From: JABDMH01 sp965223215
GTDB taxonomy: Bacteria; Bacteroidota; Bacteroidia; Chitinophagales; Saprospiraceae
Direction: 5' to 3'
Assembly (NCBI GenBank): GCA_965223215.1
Contig: CBDCVZ010000010.1
Span: forward strand, 4,464,001 to 4,528,000
DNA length: 64,000 bases
Position 1 is the first letter of the stretch; every line of letters starts with the position of its first letter. A program made the translations under genes and the position numbers. Under the pieces are notes generated by a model. The model did no database searches. It was not told the origin of the DNA and saw only the letters and a list, made by a program, of their open reading frames with translations. Of this stretch, positions 36,802-45,183 are shown piece after piece.

Positions 36802-37941
36802 CTAATTCAATGAACCCAATCGAACTTTAATCCTATCTACCTGCCGAGCATAAGTGTGATCTAGCGCATACTCAATTCTACATATCTGCCTATCAAATGC
36901 ATTAAAGCAGTCGATGCGATCTATTGTATCTGTAAGGATTTCGAGTAAGGTTATAGAACCATCTTCAGCCGGCATTCTTATGAGCTCGGATGATTGATAA
37001 ACAGATAATATGCTACTAACGATGGTTTTACCCGTTGCAAGATACTCCAGAATTTTGTGGGAATTGTCCATAAAATATCCCTCTGTTTTTTTGTAGCACA
37101 TTAGAAATAAGTCTATCTCTTCAACCCCTTTGAGTATCTCCTCTGGACCAACTAGACCTCGAAGTTCAACATTCCTAGCACGATGTAGGGTATCAATGCC
37201 TCGTGATTCTCTTCCAACATCACGAGTGTATGGCCCAAAAAAAATAAATTTTATATCCTGATGTGACTGCAAAGCCTTGGTCATAAAATCCCAATCAATT
37301 GCAGGATGATCCAAATTACCAACATATCCAACTGTCAAAGTCTTGCTATTAGCAGTTGCCTCGTTTGATCTGGGTCTAATCCCCATCCTAAGAAACTCAA
37401 GTCTTTCCCGAGCATATGACTCATATGTTTTGCTTAACCCATGATTAATAAAGAATTTTGGCACTGTGTGATTCTTGGAAAGATCTAGTAATGTGGGTGA
37501 TACCGAAAACATGACATCAGCCTGTTTGCCGTTACATCTGTCAACAAAAACATCCACGGGATGGTAAATCCTCAAAGCGGCATTAAATGGTAACGTTGTG
37601 AAAAACGCAACATTATCAAAATCCCAAATAACGTCTATCTTTTCAATTAGATCTCTAATCCTACGGGCTTGCCATAGCATGGCAAGATCATATATTTTTC
37701 TAATATGAAACCTAAAGAAATAGGGTGTCACAAGGCCATATTTAATTAAATAAATCTCCTTGGTTTGAGAAATTTTAATTACCCTGATCTTAGAGGTATA
37801 CTTTCTCTCGGGTGGCTCAAGAAAGTAAACCATGTGTCCTCTTTCAACTAGTTCAATTGCGTAATGATGCTTTGATACTTTAAACCCCTGCCACCTTTGA
37901 GGTGAGATAATAAGAATTCTCGAAGCTCTAGCTAGATTCAA
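36802..37941 (-). CDS. Glycosyltransferase (GT-B fold)
   Basis: 379 residues. RILIISPQRWQGFKVSKHHYA and MVYFLEPPE in the first domain and TVGYVGNLDHPAIDWDFM plus NSHKILEYLATGKTIV in the second mark a GT1/GT4-type enzyme. The start is TTG 37941 overlapping the upstream TGA (TTGA); the next Met is far downstream. It lies directly after the amidotransferase gene. The specificity is unknown. Confidence 0.78.
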   Translation of the reverse strand: MNLARASRILIISPQRWQGFKVSKHHYAIELVERGHMVYFLEPPERKYTSKIRVIKISQTKEIYLIKYGLVTPYFFRFHIRKIYDLAMLWQARRIRDLIEKIDVIWDFDNVAFFTTLPFNAALRIYHPVDVFVDRCNGKQADVMFSVSPTLLDLSKNHTVPKFFINHGLSKTYESYARERLEFLRMGIRPRSNEATANSKTLTVGYVGNLDHPAIDWDFMTKALQSHQDIKFIFFGPYTRDVGRESRGIDTLHRARNVELRGLVGPEEILKGVEEIDLFLMCYKKTEGYFMDNSHKILEYLATGKTIVSSILSVYQSSELIRMPAEDGSITLLEILTDTIDRIDCFNAFDRQICRIEYALDHTYARQVDRIKVRLGSLN

Positions 37942-39155
37942 TTACCCTTTATTAATTTAATTAATGGACGGAGACTCTTTAAAATTGGATAGATCTCATA
38001 AAAACCTTTCAAAGTCTCAAAATCTCTATGCTCTCTTCTCGGTAACTGCAATATCTTTGAGAACTCCTTGGGGGTCAAATCGAACTTCTTTAGTACGAAC
38101 TCCAAATCTTGTCGTTGTAACTTCTCATCATAGATAGGTTCTGACAATTTCTCAACTGCCTGCTCTTTTGTCATCTGACCCGAAAATATCAAGTTTGAAA
38201 GATGTGCTTTCCTTTTGTCAATCTTGAACTTATTAGGAAGGATAAAGCCCTGATAAAATCTCGTCCAAACAGATTCATAGTGTTTACCGCCATAATCTCT
38301 CCAATTCAATTTAGTTTTGAGACGTTCCTTTATTTCAGAATAATTATATCTGAGATAATTTAGAGGTGTCACTATCTGCATTTTTAGTATGGAATTACAG
38401 TATCGTCTCGTGGCATAATCAAGGAAGGGAAATGACCTCAAAGCATTTAGGGGAATACGTCCATACTTTTCATGTATTGCCCTGATGTTGACAGCATCTG
38501 CTTTGCTGTAGATCCAATAACTTGGAAGTACTTGCTCAGTCACGATGTTCATACCTGCCAAAACATACTTTATTTTCCATTTTCGAGCTTGTTTATACAA
38601 AACAGCCATAAATGCGTGGTCAGTCAACACCTCAATGTCAACAACTGAAGCACGTAAATATGACAGTTGGAGCTCCCTGAATTCCTTCCAGTTTATAACA
38701 TATGTATATAGGTCAAAATCTAGAGTCCTGATCGTATGTTCGATGTTAAATTGAGCAAGTTCAGAATTCCACCCATTATCACAGTGCACAACCAGTGGTC
38801 TCAAACCATATTCCTTAGCAAGCAGACAAAGATAAGTACTATCAACACCTCCACTTAAGCCCAGTATACAATCATACTTCTTATCCCTTCCGTTCTCCTT
38901 AATCTTCCTAAATACTCTATTGAGGTAGTCTCTACCAGCTTCACCTAAAATCAGTCCCTCCTTAGCAGCAAGGAGATATTCATGATGGTAATTGCAGACA
39001 CCCTCTTCATCGAAGTATATTTTCGGATCAGCGATGGTATCCATCACACTGAGTGAACATTGTTGATAGCTTCTTTGGAAATTAATTCGATAATCAGTTT
39101 CCAACTGAGTCTGATCATATTTTTCGAACTCCAGAATATCAATCATATTTGTCAT
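37938..39155 (-). CDS. wbpG: N-acetyl sugar amidotransferase (WbpG/PseA type)
   Basis: 405 residues. The PP-loop CILGLSGGVDSTYL (about residues 95-109) activates a substrate carbonyl by adenylylation, and LVVHCDNGWNSELA and LAGMNIVTEQ are conserved in WbpG, which with HisH2 and HisF2 turns an acetamido group into an acetamidino group on nucleotide sugars or O-antigen. It overlaps the hisF-like gene by 17 bases, and the hisH-like gene is 2.2 kb upstream, so all three parts are present. The precise sugar cannot be read from sequence. Confidence 0.88.
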   Translation of the reverse strand: MTNMIDILEFEKYDQTQLETDYRINFQRSYQQCSLSVMDTIADPKIYFDEEGVCNYHHEYLLAAKEGLILGEAGRDYLNRVFRKIKENGRDKKYDCILGLSGGVDSTYLCLLAKEYGLRPLVVHCDNGWNSELAQFNIEHTIRTLDFDLYTYVINWKEFRELQLSYLRASVVDIEVLTDHAFMAVLYKQARKWKIKYVLAGMNIVTEQVLPSYWIYSKADAVNIRAIHEKYGRIPLNALRSFPFLDYATRRYCNSILKMQIVTPLNYLRYNYSEIKERLKTKLNWRDYGGKHYESVWTRFYQGFILPNKFKIDKRKAHLSNLIFSGQMTKEQAVEKLSEPIYDEKLQRQDLEFVLKKFDLTPKEFSKILQLPRREHRDFETLKGFYEIYPILKSLRPLIKLIKGN

Positions 39156-39909
39156 AGAGTAGTTTTCTTAGATCACTCTGAGCAGGATAGCTGATTAACA
39201 CTGCTCGATGTGGTCCATTGAATACAAATAGGCTTCCTGCAGCTACCGCCGATGCACCTGCCTCAACGGCATTATTGAAATCTCCTAAGCCCGATGCACC
39301 ACCAAGTGCTACGACCGGGATGTCGACCTCACGGCTGACTTTAGTTATGAGCTCAAGATCATATCCCTGACTGGTACCATCTCGATCTATACTATTCACA
39401 ATTATCTCACCAGCACCTAGATCTTGCAGATCTTTGACAAATTTCCACGGCGTATATCCTGTTTTCTTTTGCCCATTGTTCCTATAGATCCGATAGCGTC
39501 CAAACAAATCTTTATTCACATCAATGGTAACTACAATGCTTTGCGATCCAAATCTGTTTGCCGCTAACCTTACTAGATTCGGATTATCGAAAACCGAAGT
39601 ACTCAATGATACTTTCTCTATGCCAGAGAAAAAGATCTCCCGTATTTGATCTATATTGTTAATGCCACCGCCATAGCACATCGGCATGAATGCTTCATCT
39701 GCCAGCTTCTTTATCATCTTGAAATCAGGACCAACTCCCTTTTTGCTTGCTGAAATATCAAGAAATACAAGCTCGTCAACCTCCTTCTCGTTAAATATCC
39801 GTAAAGCATTTATCGGGTCTCCTACATATATCTTTTTTCTAAACTTTATGGTTTTAATTAGTTCCCCATCTTCAATTAGAAAAACCGGTATGACTCTGAT
39901 TCTTCTCAA
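39139..39909 (-). CDS. hisF: HisF-like cyclase subunit of a sugar amidotransferase
   Basis: 256 residues, a (beta/alpha)8 barrel of the HisF family with intact phosphate-binding and core motifs (DELVFLDIS, GGGINNIDQI, NSIDRDGTSQGYD). The two catalytic aspartates of histidine-pathway HisF (Asp11 and Asp130 in Thermotoga maritima) align with Leu in VFLIEDG and Lys in PWKFVKD. This fits HisF2-type ammonia-channel partners of WbpG rather than histidine synthesis. TTG start overlaps the upstream TGA as TTGA. Confidence 0.87.
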   Translation of the reverse strand: MRRIRVIPVFLIEDGELIKTIKFRKKIYVGDPINALRIFNEKEVDELVFLDISASKKGVGPDFKMIKKLADEAFMPMCYGGGINNIDQIREIFFSGIEKVSLSTSVFDNPNLVRLAANRFGSQSIVVTIDVNKDLFGRYRIYRNNGQKKTGYTPWKFVKDLQDLGAGEIIVNSIDRDGTSQGYDLELITKVSREVDIPVVALGGASGLGDFNNAVEAGASAVAAGSLFVFNGPHRAVLISYPAQSDLRKLLYDKYD

Positions 39910-40739
39910 TCGAAACTAATGGCCCATTGGTGTAAAGTTAAACCTGTAAGATCTCGCAATTTAGCTACATCTTCCTCGTAGGTCGAAACAATACTTTCTT
40001 TGTCTAGGTCCAGCATGATCTTTAGATACCTACTTCGTAGATATTTTCTCATGAAAGTATTTTCAGCTAGTACATCATCAACAACTGGCACCAAAGGCCT
40101 TAACTTTCTATATAGTGAGGAGTGTTTTAAGAAATATGGAACGGTCTTAGATGATCTTGCATTGCTGACAAAATCAAGCATGCTATCATCGCTAATTCGC
40201 GATACTCCCAAGAATGAAAAAAGTTGATTTAATGTCGCTAATTTATCATTGATCAGATCTTCAAGAACAACGAAATGTATGTTATCAAGTGGAAAGTATG
40301 GTATATAAGCTGATATCTGATAATGGTACATTCCGGTCTTGATATAATGACCACTTTTGATGTTATAAATCAGATCACACCTAGGTTCATTGTAAAGATT
40401 TTCATAAACATGAGACTCCAATCGTTTGACTGGATCCCGTACTATGTATATTAATTTAACTTTTGGAATTACCTTAGAAATCCTATCAGGAATTCCTTCA
40501 TAATATTTATTATGCCGCTTGGTGTAATTTTGTGGAGATGTACCAACAACTTTCCTATCTGAAATAAAATGTGACTTATACCAATCAAGTGAGAATTGCC
40601 GTTGCTTCTTCTCAGTAAAATAATGAATCTCTTTTGGTTCAGTGACAAATATCTCAGGATGCAGACTTAAGTAGTCGTGTAGACTCGTAGTGCCGCACTT
40701 CATAGCACCTATCACCAAAAAATCCGGAAGTCTACTCAA
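39906..40739 (-). CDS. Sulfotransferase (PAPS-dependent)
   Basis: 277 residues. VIGAMKCGTTSLHDYL contains the 5'-phosphosulfate-binding loop and YIVRDPVKRLESHVYEN the 3'-phosphate-binding region of the heparan/NodH-type sulfotransferase family. It should move sulfate from PAPS to a sugar hydroxyl or amine. The donor can be made by the cysC/cysD/cysN set at 54.9-57.7 kb. The start is TTG 40739: the frame is closed by TAA four codons upstream and no ATG is available. Its position inside the amidotransferase set suggests that both act on the same polymer. Confidence 0.88.
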   Translation of the reverse strand: MSRLPDFLVIGAMKCGTTSLHDYLSLHPEIFVTEPKEIHYFTEKKQRQFSLDWYKSHFISDRKVVGTSPQNYTKRHNKYYEGIPDRISKVIPKVKLIYIVRDPVKRLESHVYENLYNEPRCDLIYNIKSGHYIKTGMYHYQISAYIPYFPLDNIHFVVLEDLINDKLATLNQLFSFLGVSRISDDSMLDFVSNARSSKTVPYFLKHSSLYRKLRPLVPVVDDVLAENTFMRKYLRSRYLKIMLDLDKESIVSTYEEDVAKLRDLTGLTLHQWAISFD

Positions 40740-40757
40740 TGCAGGCCATTAAACATA

Positions 40758-41348
40758 TCAGTTCTTGATCTTCTCCAATATAATTTGACTACCTATTATC
40801 TCAACTAGGGCTACTCTTTCAGGATTTCTTGCTGTAAAAAAATCAAAAGCCTTCTTAACACCATCATCCCACCATCCTCTTACACCATAGTCATCACCAC
40901 AAATGTATCCACCAGCTTTCACCTTCGGTAAATATTTATTAAGATCCTCCAGTACGGCTGAATAAGTGTGATCTCCGTCGATGTATATCCAATCAAAATA
41001 ACAGTCTACAAAGGATTTCGCTGCTTCCGAAGAATCTCTTCTGTTGCATATCACTTGACCCCTATCGATAAATTCCCAAAATCGATTGACAACAGATGTG
41101 TGTATCTTATCGAGATCTCCCTGGCTGATTTTAGCTCCTCCATACCAAGAATCTTCATATTCATCAACATGTTTATATGGATCGATAAGATGTAATCTAG
41201 CAGGTTGACAGATGTCCAATATCAGTTTGGAAAAATCACCCTTCCAACATCCAATTTCAGCACAGATTGCTTGCTTCGGCATGGAATGTAATAATTGCAA
41301 TCGTGGGTCCATTCTACCGAAAAATCTGCCAATCATTTTTCTTAGCAT
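40758..41348 (-). CDS. Class I SAM-dependent methyltransferase
   Basis: 196 residues. AICAEIGCWKGDFSK is the SAM-binding motif I, ARLHLIDPY is motif II, and FDWIYIDGDHTYSAVLEDL is the acidic motif found in the Methyltransf_24/TylF group. These enzymes O-methylate sugars and other small substrates. The gene lies between the hisH-like and sulfotransferase genes, 1 and 18 bases from them, so it is in the same transcript. The target is unknown. Confidence 0.8.
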   Translation of the reverse strand: MLRKMIGRFFGRMDPRLQLLHSMPKQAICAEIGCWKGDFSKLILDICQPARLHLIDPYKHVDEYEDSWYGGAKISQGDLDKIHTSVVNRFWEFIDRGQVICNRRDSSEAAKSFVDCYFDWIYIDGDHTYSAVLEDLNKYLPKVKAGGYICGDDYGVRGWWDDGVKKAFDFFTARNPERVALVEIIGSQIILEKIKN

Positions 41349-41349
41349 G

Positions 41350-41964
41350 CTACATTAATTTAACGTAATTGGACAATAACTGCATTCCAAATCTGTGGCT
41401 CTTCTCTGGATGAAACTGAACTCCTACGATGTTTCGAATCTCATATGCGGCAACAAAATCATATCCATAAGAACTTTCAAATAGGACATCTTGATAATTC
41501 TCACAAACTACATGGTAACTATGCACAAAATAGAAGCGGGGATCAGTCAAACCTTGAATCAAATTGCTAGGCTTCACAGCAAACGTATCGCTCCATCCCA
41601 TATGCGGTATCTTTAGGGGTGATTCAAATTCCTCCTGACAAAATTTTATTGCTCTTGCCTTAATAAAACCGAGCCCCTTAGCATTTCCCTCTTCACTAGA
41701 TTTTGTCATCAGCTGAGCTCCCAGACAAATTCCCAAAATTGGTATTCTGTCTACAAGGACTTTCTTCTGAAGTGCTTGTTCTAATTTCAATCTATGCAGT
41801 TGTTCCATACCATAGTCGAAATGACCGACACCAGGTAGGATTATCTTTGTAGCTTTCTCTATAACATCTGCACGATTTGCAACGACACTTTCTTCTCCAA
41901 TTTTGTGTAACATCTTAACTATTGAAGTCACGTTCCCTGCACCATAATCTATTACAACAATCAT
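41350..41964 (-). CDS. hisH: HisH-like glutamine amidotransferase subunit
   Basis: 204 residues, class I glutaminase. VIDYGAGNVTSIVKML is the N-terminal HisH motif, LGICLGAQLM carries the nucleophilic cysteine, and VGVQFHPEKSHRFG carries the catalytic His and Glu. It supplies ammonia to the HisF-like subunit. No other histidine-biosynthesis genes are nearby, and WbpG is in the same run, so it is almost certainly HisH2 of the amidino-sugar pathway. The 317 bases upstream (41965-42281) hold no ORF; the only element I see is a TAGTTTTG -7-like box at 42274-42267 without a -33 partner. Confidence 0.88.
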   Translation of the reverse strand: MIVVIDYGAGNVTSIVKMLHKIGEESVVANRADVIEKATKIILPGVGHFDYGMEQLHRLKLEQALQKKVLVDRIPILGICLGAQLMTKSSEEGNAKGLGFIKARAIKFCQEEFESPLKIPHMGWSDTFAVKPSNLIQGLTDPRFYFVHSYHVVCENYQDVLFESSYGYDFVAAYEIRNIVGVQFHPEKSHRFGMQLLSNYVKLM

Positions 41965-42281
41965 ATCAATTTAACTTTCGGTGGCCAAGTTATGTTACAG
42001 TAGCACTAAACTAGAGAATCTCAAGTCTTTGAATATTTTTATAACTCAACCGTTCTGAATGCCCTTACACTATCGGTATTCCGCTTCATTAACCACCGAG
42101 AACAATATACAGATCACCTTGGGGTTGCCTAATGGAAAGGCTTGTCAGACTATTACATCAGTAGGACTGAAATTGAAAAATCAGGATATAAAGCCAAGAA
42201 GCTAGGTATGCCAAGCTGAATCAACATCTCTTGCAATCATCACAATGAAGTTATACTCACTAATTTCAAAACTATGACCTT

Positions 42282-43193
42282 TCAAAAAAGTGATATATCC
42301 CTTTTTGCATAAAGTACTCTTCTACGACGAAACTCACTCATTATTGGTACAAGCAACCAACTATAGATCATTGGTGGCAATATTCTAAATATTGTGATCA
42401 ATGATCTACTACCTCTGTAAATGGCTATCAATGAATATATCACTAAGTTTAACTTTCTCAGGGCAAAGGCAATACTACCTCTCACAAGAGTCTCATCAAA
42501 TGGAATCCTATGATTAATTTTATCAATGCCTTTCAATCTATTAAACCACAATGCCCTATCCCCCACAAGCTTAAATTGCCCTTTTGCCAAATAGAAGCAA
42601 AGAGAAGGATATATGTTGTTATATGGGCATGACCTATTAATCCACCACCAAATAGGGAACCTAACATCCATAATTGCCACCTTCCTAAACAGTCCATAGC
42701 CAAAACTGTCATCAAAAAACCGAACCAATTTCAGTAGCCTTTCGTAGGCGTTCTTCCCGGAATAATCAGTGGCCCTACCTCTAGGTTCTGACAGTACCTT
42801 ACCAACGACATCAATAAAAGCCATGGGACAAAATACGGATACAAGGCTAGTATCGTGCTTCAACGTATCGACTAATGTCTTGAGAAATTCTCTGTCCCAT
42901 AGATCATCATCCGCTGCCCACATAAAGTATTCTCCTTTTGCATTATCAAGTAAAAACCTCATGTTTCTGGAGATTCCAATGTTCTCCTCTTGACGAAAAT
43001 ACCTAATCCTGAAATCTAAGGCTTCAAATTCTCTACATGCATACTCACTCCCATCTTCAGAAAAATCATCTGAAATAATTAGTTCAAAGTCACTATATGT
43101 CTGGTTTAAGATACTCTCAATAGCTTTAGAAACGAACTCCACATCATTATAGACCGGCATTCCTATACTCACCTGAGGATGGACAACACTCAC
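42282..43193 (-). CDS. Glycosyltransferase family 2
   Basis: 303 residues from GTG 43193, which overlaps the upstream TGA as GTGA. VSIGMPVYNDVEFV, ELIISDDFSEDGS, GISRNMRFLL and the metal-binding WAADDDLW are clear GT-A signatures. A hydrophobic C-terminal stretch (about 265-290) may form a membrane contact. The gene ends before the 317-base gap preceding hisH. The specificity is unknown. Confidence 0.86.
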   Translation of the reverse strand: MSVVHPQVSIGMPVYNDVEFVSKAIESILNQTYSDFELIISDDFSEDGSEYACREFEALDFRIRYFRQEENIGISRNMRFLLDNAKGEYFMWAADDDLWDREFLKTLVDTLKHDTSLVSVFCPMAFIDVVGKVLSEPRGRATDYSGKNAYERLLKLVRFFDDSFGYGLFRKVAIMDVRFPIWWWINRSCPYNNIYPSLCFYLAKGQFKLVGDRALWFNRLKGIDKINHRIPFDETLVRGSIAFALRKLNLVIYSLIAIYRGSRSLITIFRILPPMIYSWLLVPIMSEFRRRRVLYAKRDISLF

Positions 43194-43864
43194 CCTTTAT
43201 CAAATTTGGGTTTGGCCACTAAAGCAAATGCAGTATAGGAAAAATTCTCAGTTCTCTTCTTCGAGAAAAAGGAAGCAATTTTTAGCAGTCTTGAATATGT
43301 ACGAATCGAACCAAATCCCACAATTCTAAGCACATCATATCCTGACTCTTCAAGCAACCTACAGATGCTCTTCTTTGTAAAAAATCTTAGGTGGGTCTTA
43401 TCAAGGATACCTGATTCTTCATACTTGAAATCTTGTTCAATAATTAAGTCACGAATTACACTATAGCACTGTATGTTAGGTAATGATGCAACTACAACAC
43501 CATCGGAGGTCAAATGATTCTTTGCTACCTTAAGTGCAGTCCAGGGATCGGCCATATGCTCTAGAACATCATTAAAAGTAATACATGTAAACTTTTCAGA
43601 CTCAAGATCAACCCCATCTGGAAAAACCCCATGAATTACATGATCCAATCGTTCAGATGCCTTTATCACTGCAGCTTCAAACGGCTCTATACCCCAAACT
43701 TCAATGCCCAACTTCCTTTTCACTAAAGCTCCAAAACCACCGGAGCTACAACCTATGTCCAAAAGTCGATTTGTAGTTCTTGGAATATGGGATATCATTT
43801 CTGGCCGGCCGCAATCATAATATTGCCTACCCTTGGCATTATAATCATTTCGTAAATAGGTCAT
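43190..43864 (-). CDS. Class I SAM-dependent methyltransferase (Methyltransf_23 type)
   Basis: 224 residues. LLDIGCSSGGFGALVK is motif I, VWGIEPFEAAV motif II, and FNDVLEHMADPWTALK the DxLEH segment typical of methyltransferases of surface glycans. HLRFFTKKSI is a further conserved part. It probably methylates a sugar or a chain end, which in some systems controls length or marks the end of a chain. Coupled by GTGA to the downstream glycosyltransferase. Confidence 0.85.
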   Translation of the reverse strand: MTYLRNDYNAKGRQYYDCGRPEMISHIPRTTNRLLDIGCSSGGFGALVKRKLGIEVWGIEPFEAAVIKASERLDHVIHGVFPDGVDLESEKFTCITFNDVLEHMADPWTALKVAKNHLTSDGVVVASLPNIQCYSVIRDLIIEQDFKYEESGILDKTHLRFFTKKSICRLLEESGYDVLRIVGFGSIRTYSRLLKIASFFSKKRTENFSYTAFALVAKPKFDKG

Positions 43865-43876
43865 AAAATTCTACTA

Positions 43877-45157
43877 CTAGCAATATCCTTTCGAAAACTC
43901 ATATGATCTAAAGAAAACAAAGAGGTATATAAATGAATAATTCATTCCAAAGAGCAGAATTGCATGTTTTATGTTAATGGGAATATAATAGTATAGAATT
44001 AAGAAAGAGCTAATTAAGAAATAGATCGTCAGCACTAATTCTTCTCTCTGTCGGTGGGCAAGGTAATAAATATACGACAGTGGACTCACAGTAAACTTCA
44101 AAGCAAAATATAAAGCCAATACCTGAGCAAAAATTCCTGCATCTCTCCATTCATCACTAAAAAACCATGCAAATAAATCAGGGGCAAAAAACAATATTAT
44201 ACAAAATGGAAATAGCGAAAGTGCTGCTAATGATTTTGCTGTACTTACGAAAATATTCCTACAATGTCCTTTACGGTTGAACTCTTCTGTTGCTCGCTGT
44301 CTAAACACCTCTCCGACAGATGCGGCGATTAGATGAACAGGCAAACCCAGCATCCGTACACATAGGTTATAGACACCCACGGCAGCAGCCCCAGCAAAGG
44401 TACTTATCATAAAAACTGGAAGTTGATTGGAGAATCGATTTAAGAATTCCGCAGGCATATTGAATGTTGGAAAATTCCTCCACTTCCTTGCAAGCTCCTG
44501 TAATTGTATTCTATTGGGGGTAAACTTGCTAAAGTTAGTGGTCCTATTGAGCACAGTATGCAGAACCACTGGTGGGAGTATATGGCTCACAAGTAAGCCC
44601 ATAAATAAGCCAAGTGGACCACTTTTGAATAATCCTATTGAAATAGATACCACCGGTATGGTTCCAGCTAATAAAATGGAATTAAAAGTTAGGAGAGTAT
44701 AATTCTTTCGCCGGTTTGCCCAAGTACGATAGATTCGGTTCTGACCTGTGAAAAAAATGGAGATCGGCAGAAACCAGAGCCAAGCACATATTTTCTCATT
44801 TCCCAACCACCAACCAAGTGATTTACCAAACGTGAGTATAAATAAGATCGATAGAACCGTGAACGCAATATTTATCAGACGATTTAACCACAAAACCCTA
44901 ATTGCATCTTGTTCGTCTTTTTCTAGAAGAATTGCCTGAGTATACTGAAATGTTGAAAAAACACCTATGACGCCAAGGATTGCAATATAGAGGCCCAAAG
45001 TACCGTAATCCTCCTTACTATAAATTCTGTACAAAATTGGAGCTGTTAAGATTGAAACACCTTGCGCAATCGCGGTACCTGAGGTAAGTTTAGCTGTATT
45101 TAAGAAAAACTCAGAGCTGAGCTTTTTCCGTACTGAAGATAATTTTTTAATCAGCAC
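43877..45157 (-). CDS. wzx: Oligosaccharide flippase (Wzx-type, MATE/PST superfamily)
   Basis: 426 residues with about twelve membrane segments. The N-terminal LTSGTAIAQGVSILTAPIL followed by RIYSKEDYGTLGLY is the hallmark of polysaccharide flippases. GVYNLCVRMLGLP occurs at the middle, as in other members. It should move lipid-linked repeat units to the periplasmic face, where the Wzy-like protein at 29040 joins them. The start is GTG 45157. Confidence 0.87.
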   Translation of the reverse strand: MLIKKLSSVRKKLSSEFFLNTAKLTSGTAIAQGVSILTAPILYRIYSKEDYGTLGLYIAILGVIGVFSTFQYTQAILLEKDEQDAIRVLWLNRLINIAFTVLSILFILTFGKSLGWWLGNEKICAWLWFLPISIFFTGQNRIYRTWANRRKNYTLLTFNSILLAGTIPVVSISIGLFKSGPLGLFMGLLVSHILPPVVLHTVLNRTTNFSKFTPNRIQLQELARKWRNFPTFNMPAEFLNRFSNQLPVFMISTFAGAAAVGVYNLCVRMLGLPVHLIAASVGEVFRQRATEEFNRKGHCRNIFVSTAKSLAALSLFPFCIILFFAPDLFAWFFSDEWRDAGIFAQVLALYFALKFTVSPLSYIYYLAHRQREELVLTIYFLISSFLILYYYIPINIKHAILLFGMNYSFIYLFVFFRSYEFSKGYC

Positions 45158-45183
45158 AAATCTTCTTCTCGATCATCCATCCT

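Noticed and set aside
39139..41964. Histidine biosynthesis genes hisF and hisH
   Set aside because: No other his genes are near, WbpG is adjacent, and the HisF-like protein lacks both catalytic aspartates.
42267..42274. Promoter before the hisH-like gene
   Set aside because: The TAGTTTTG box has no -33 partner and lies about 300 bases from the start; in an A+T-rich gap this is expected by chance.
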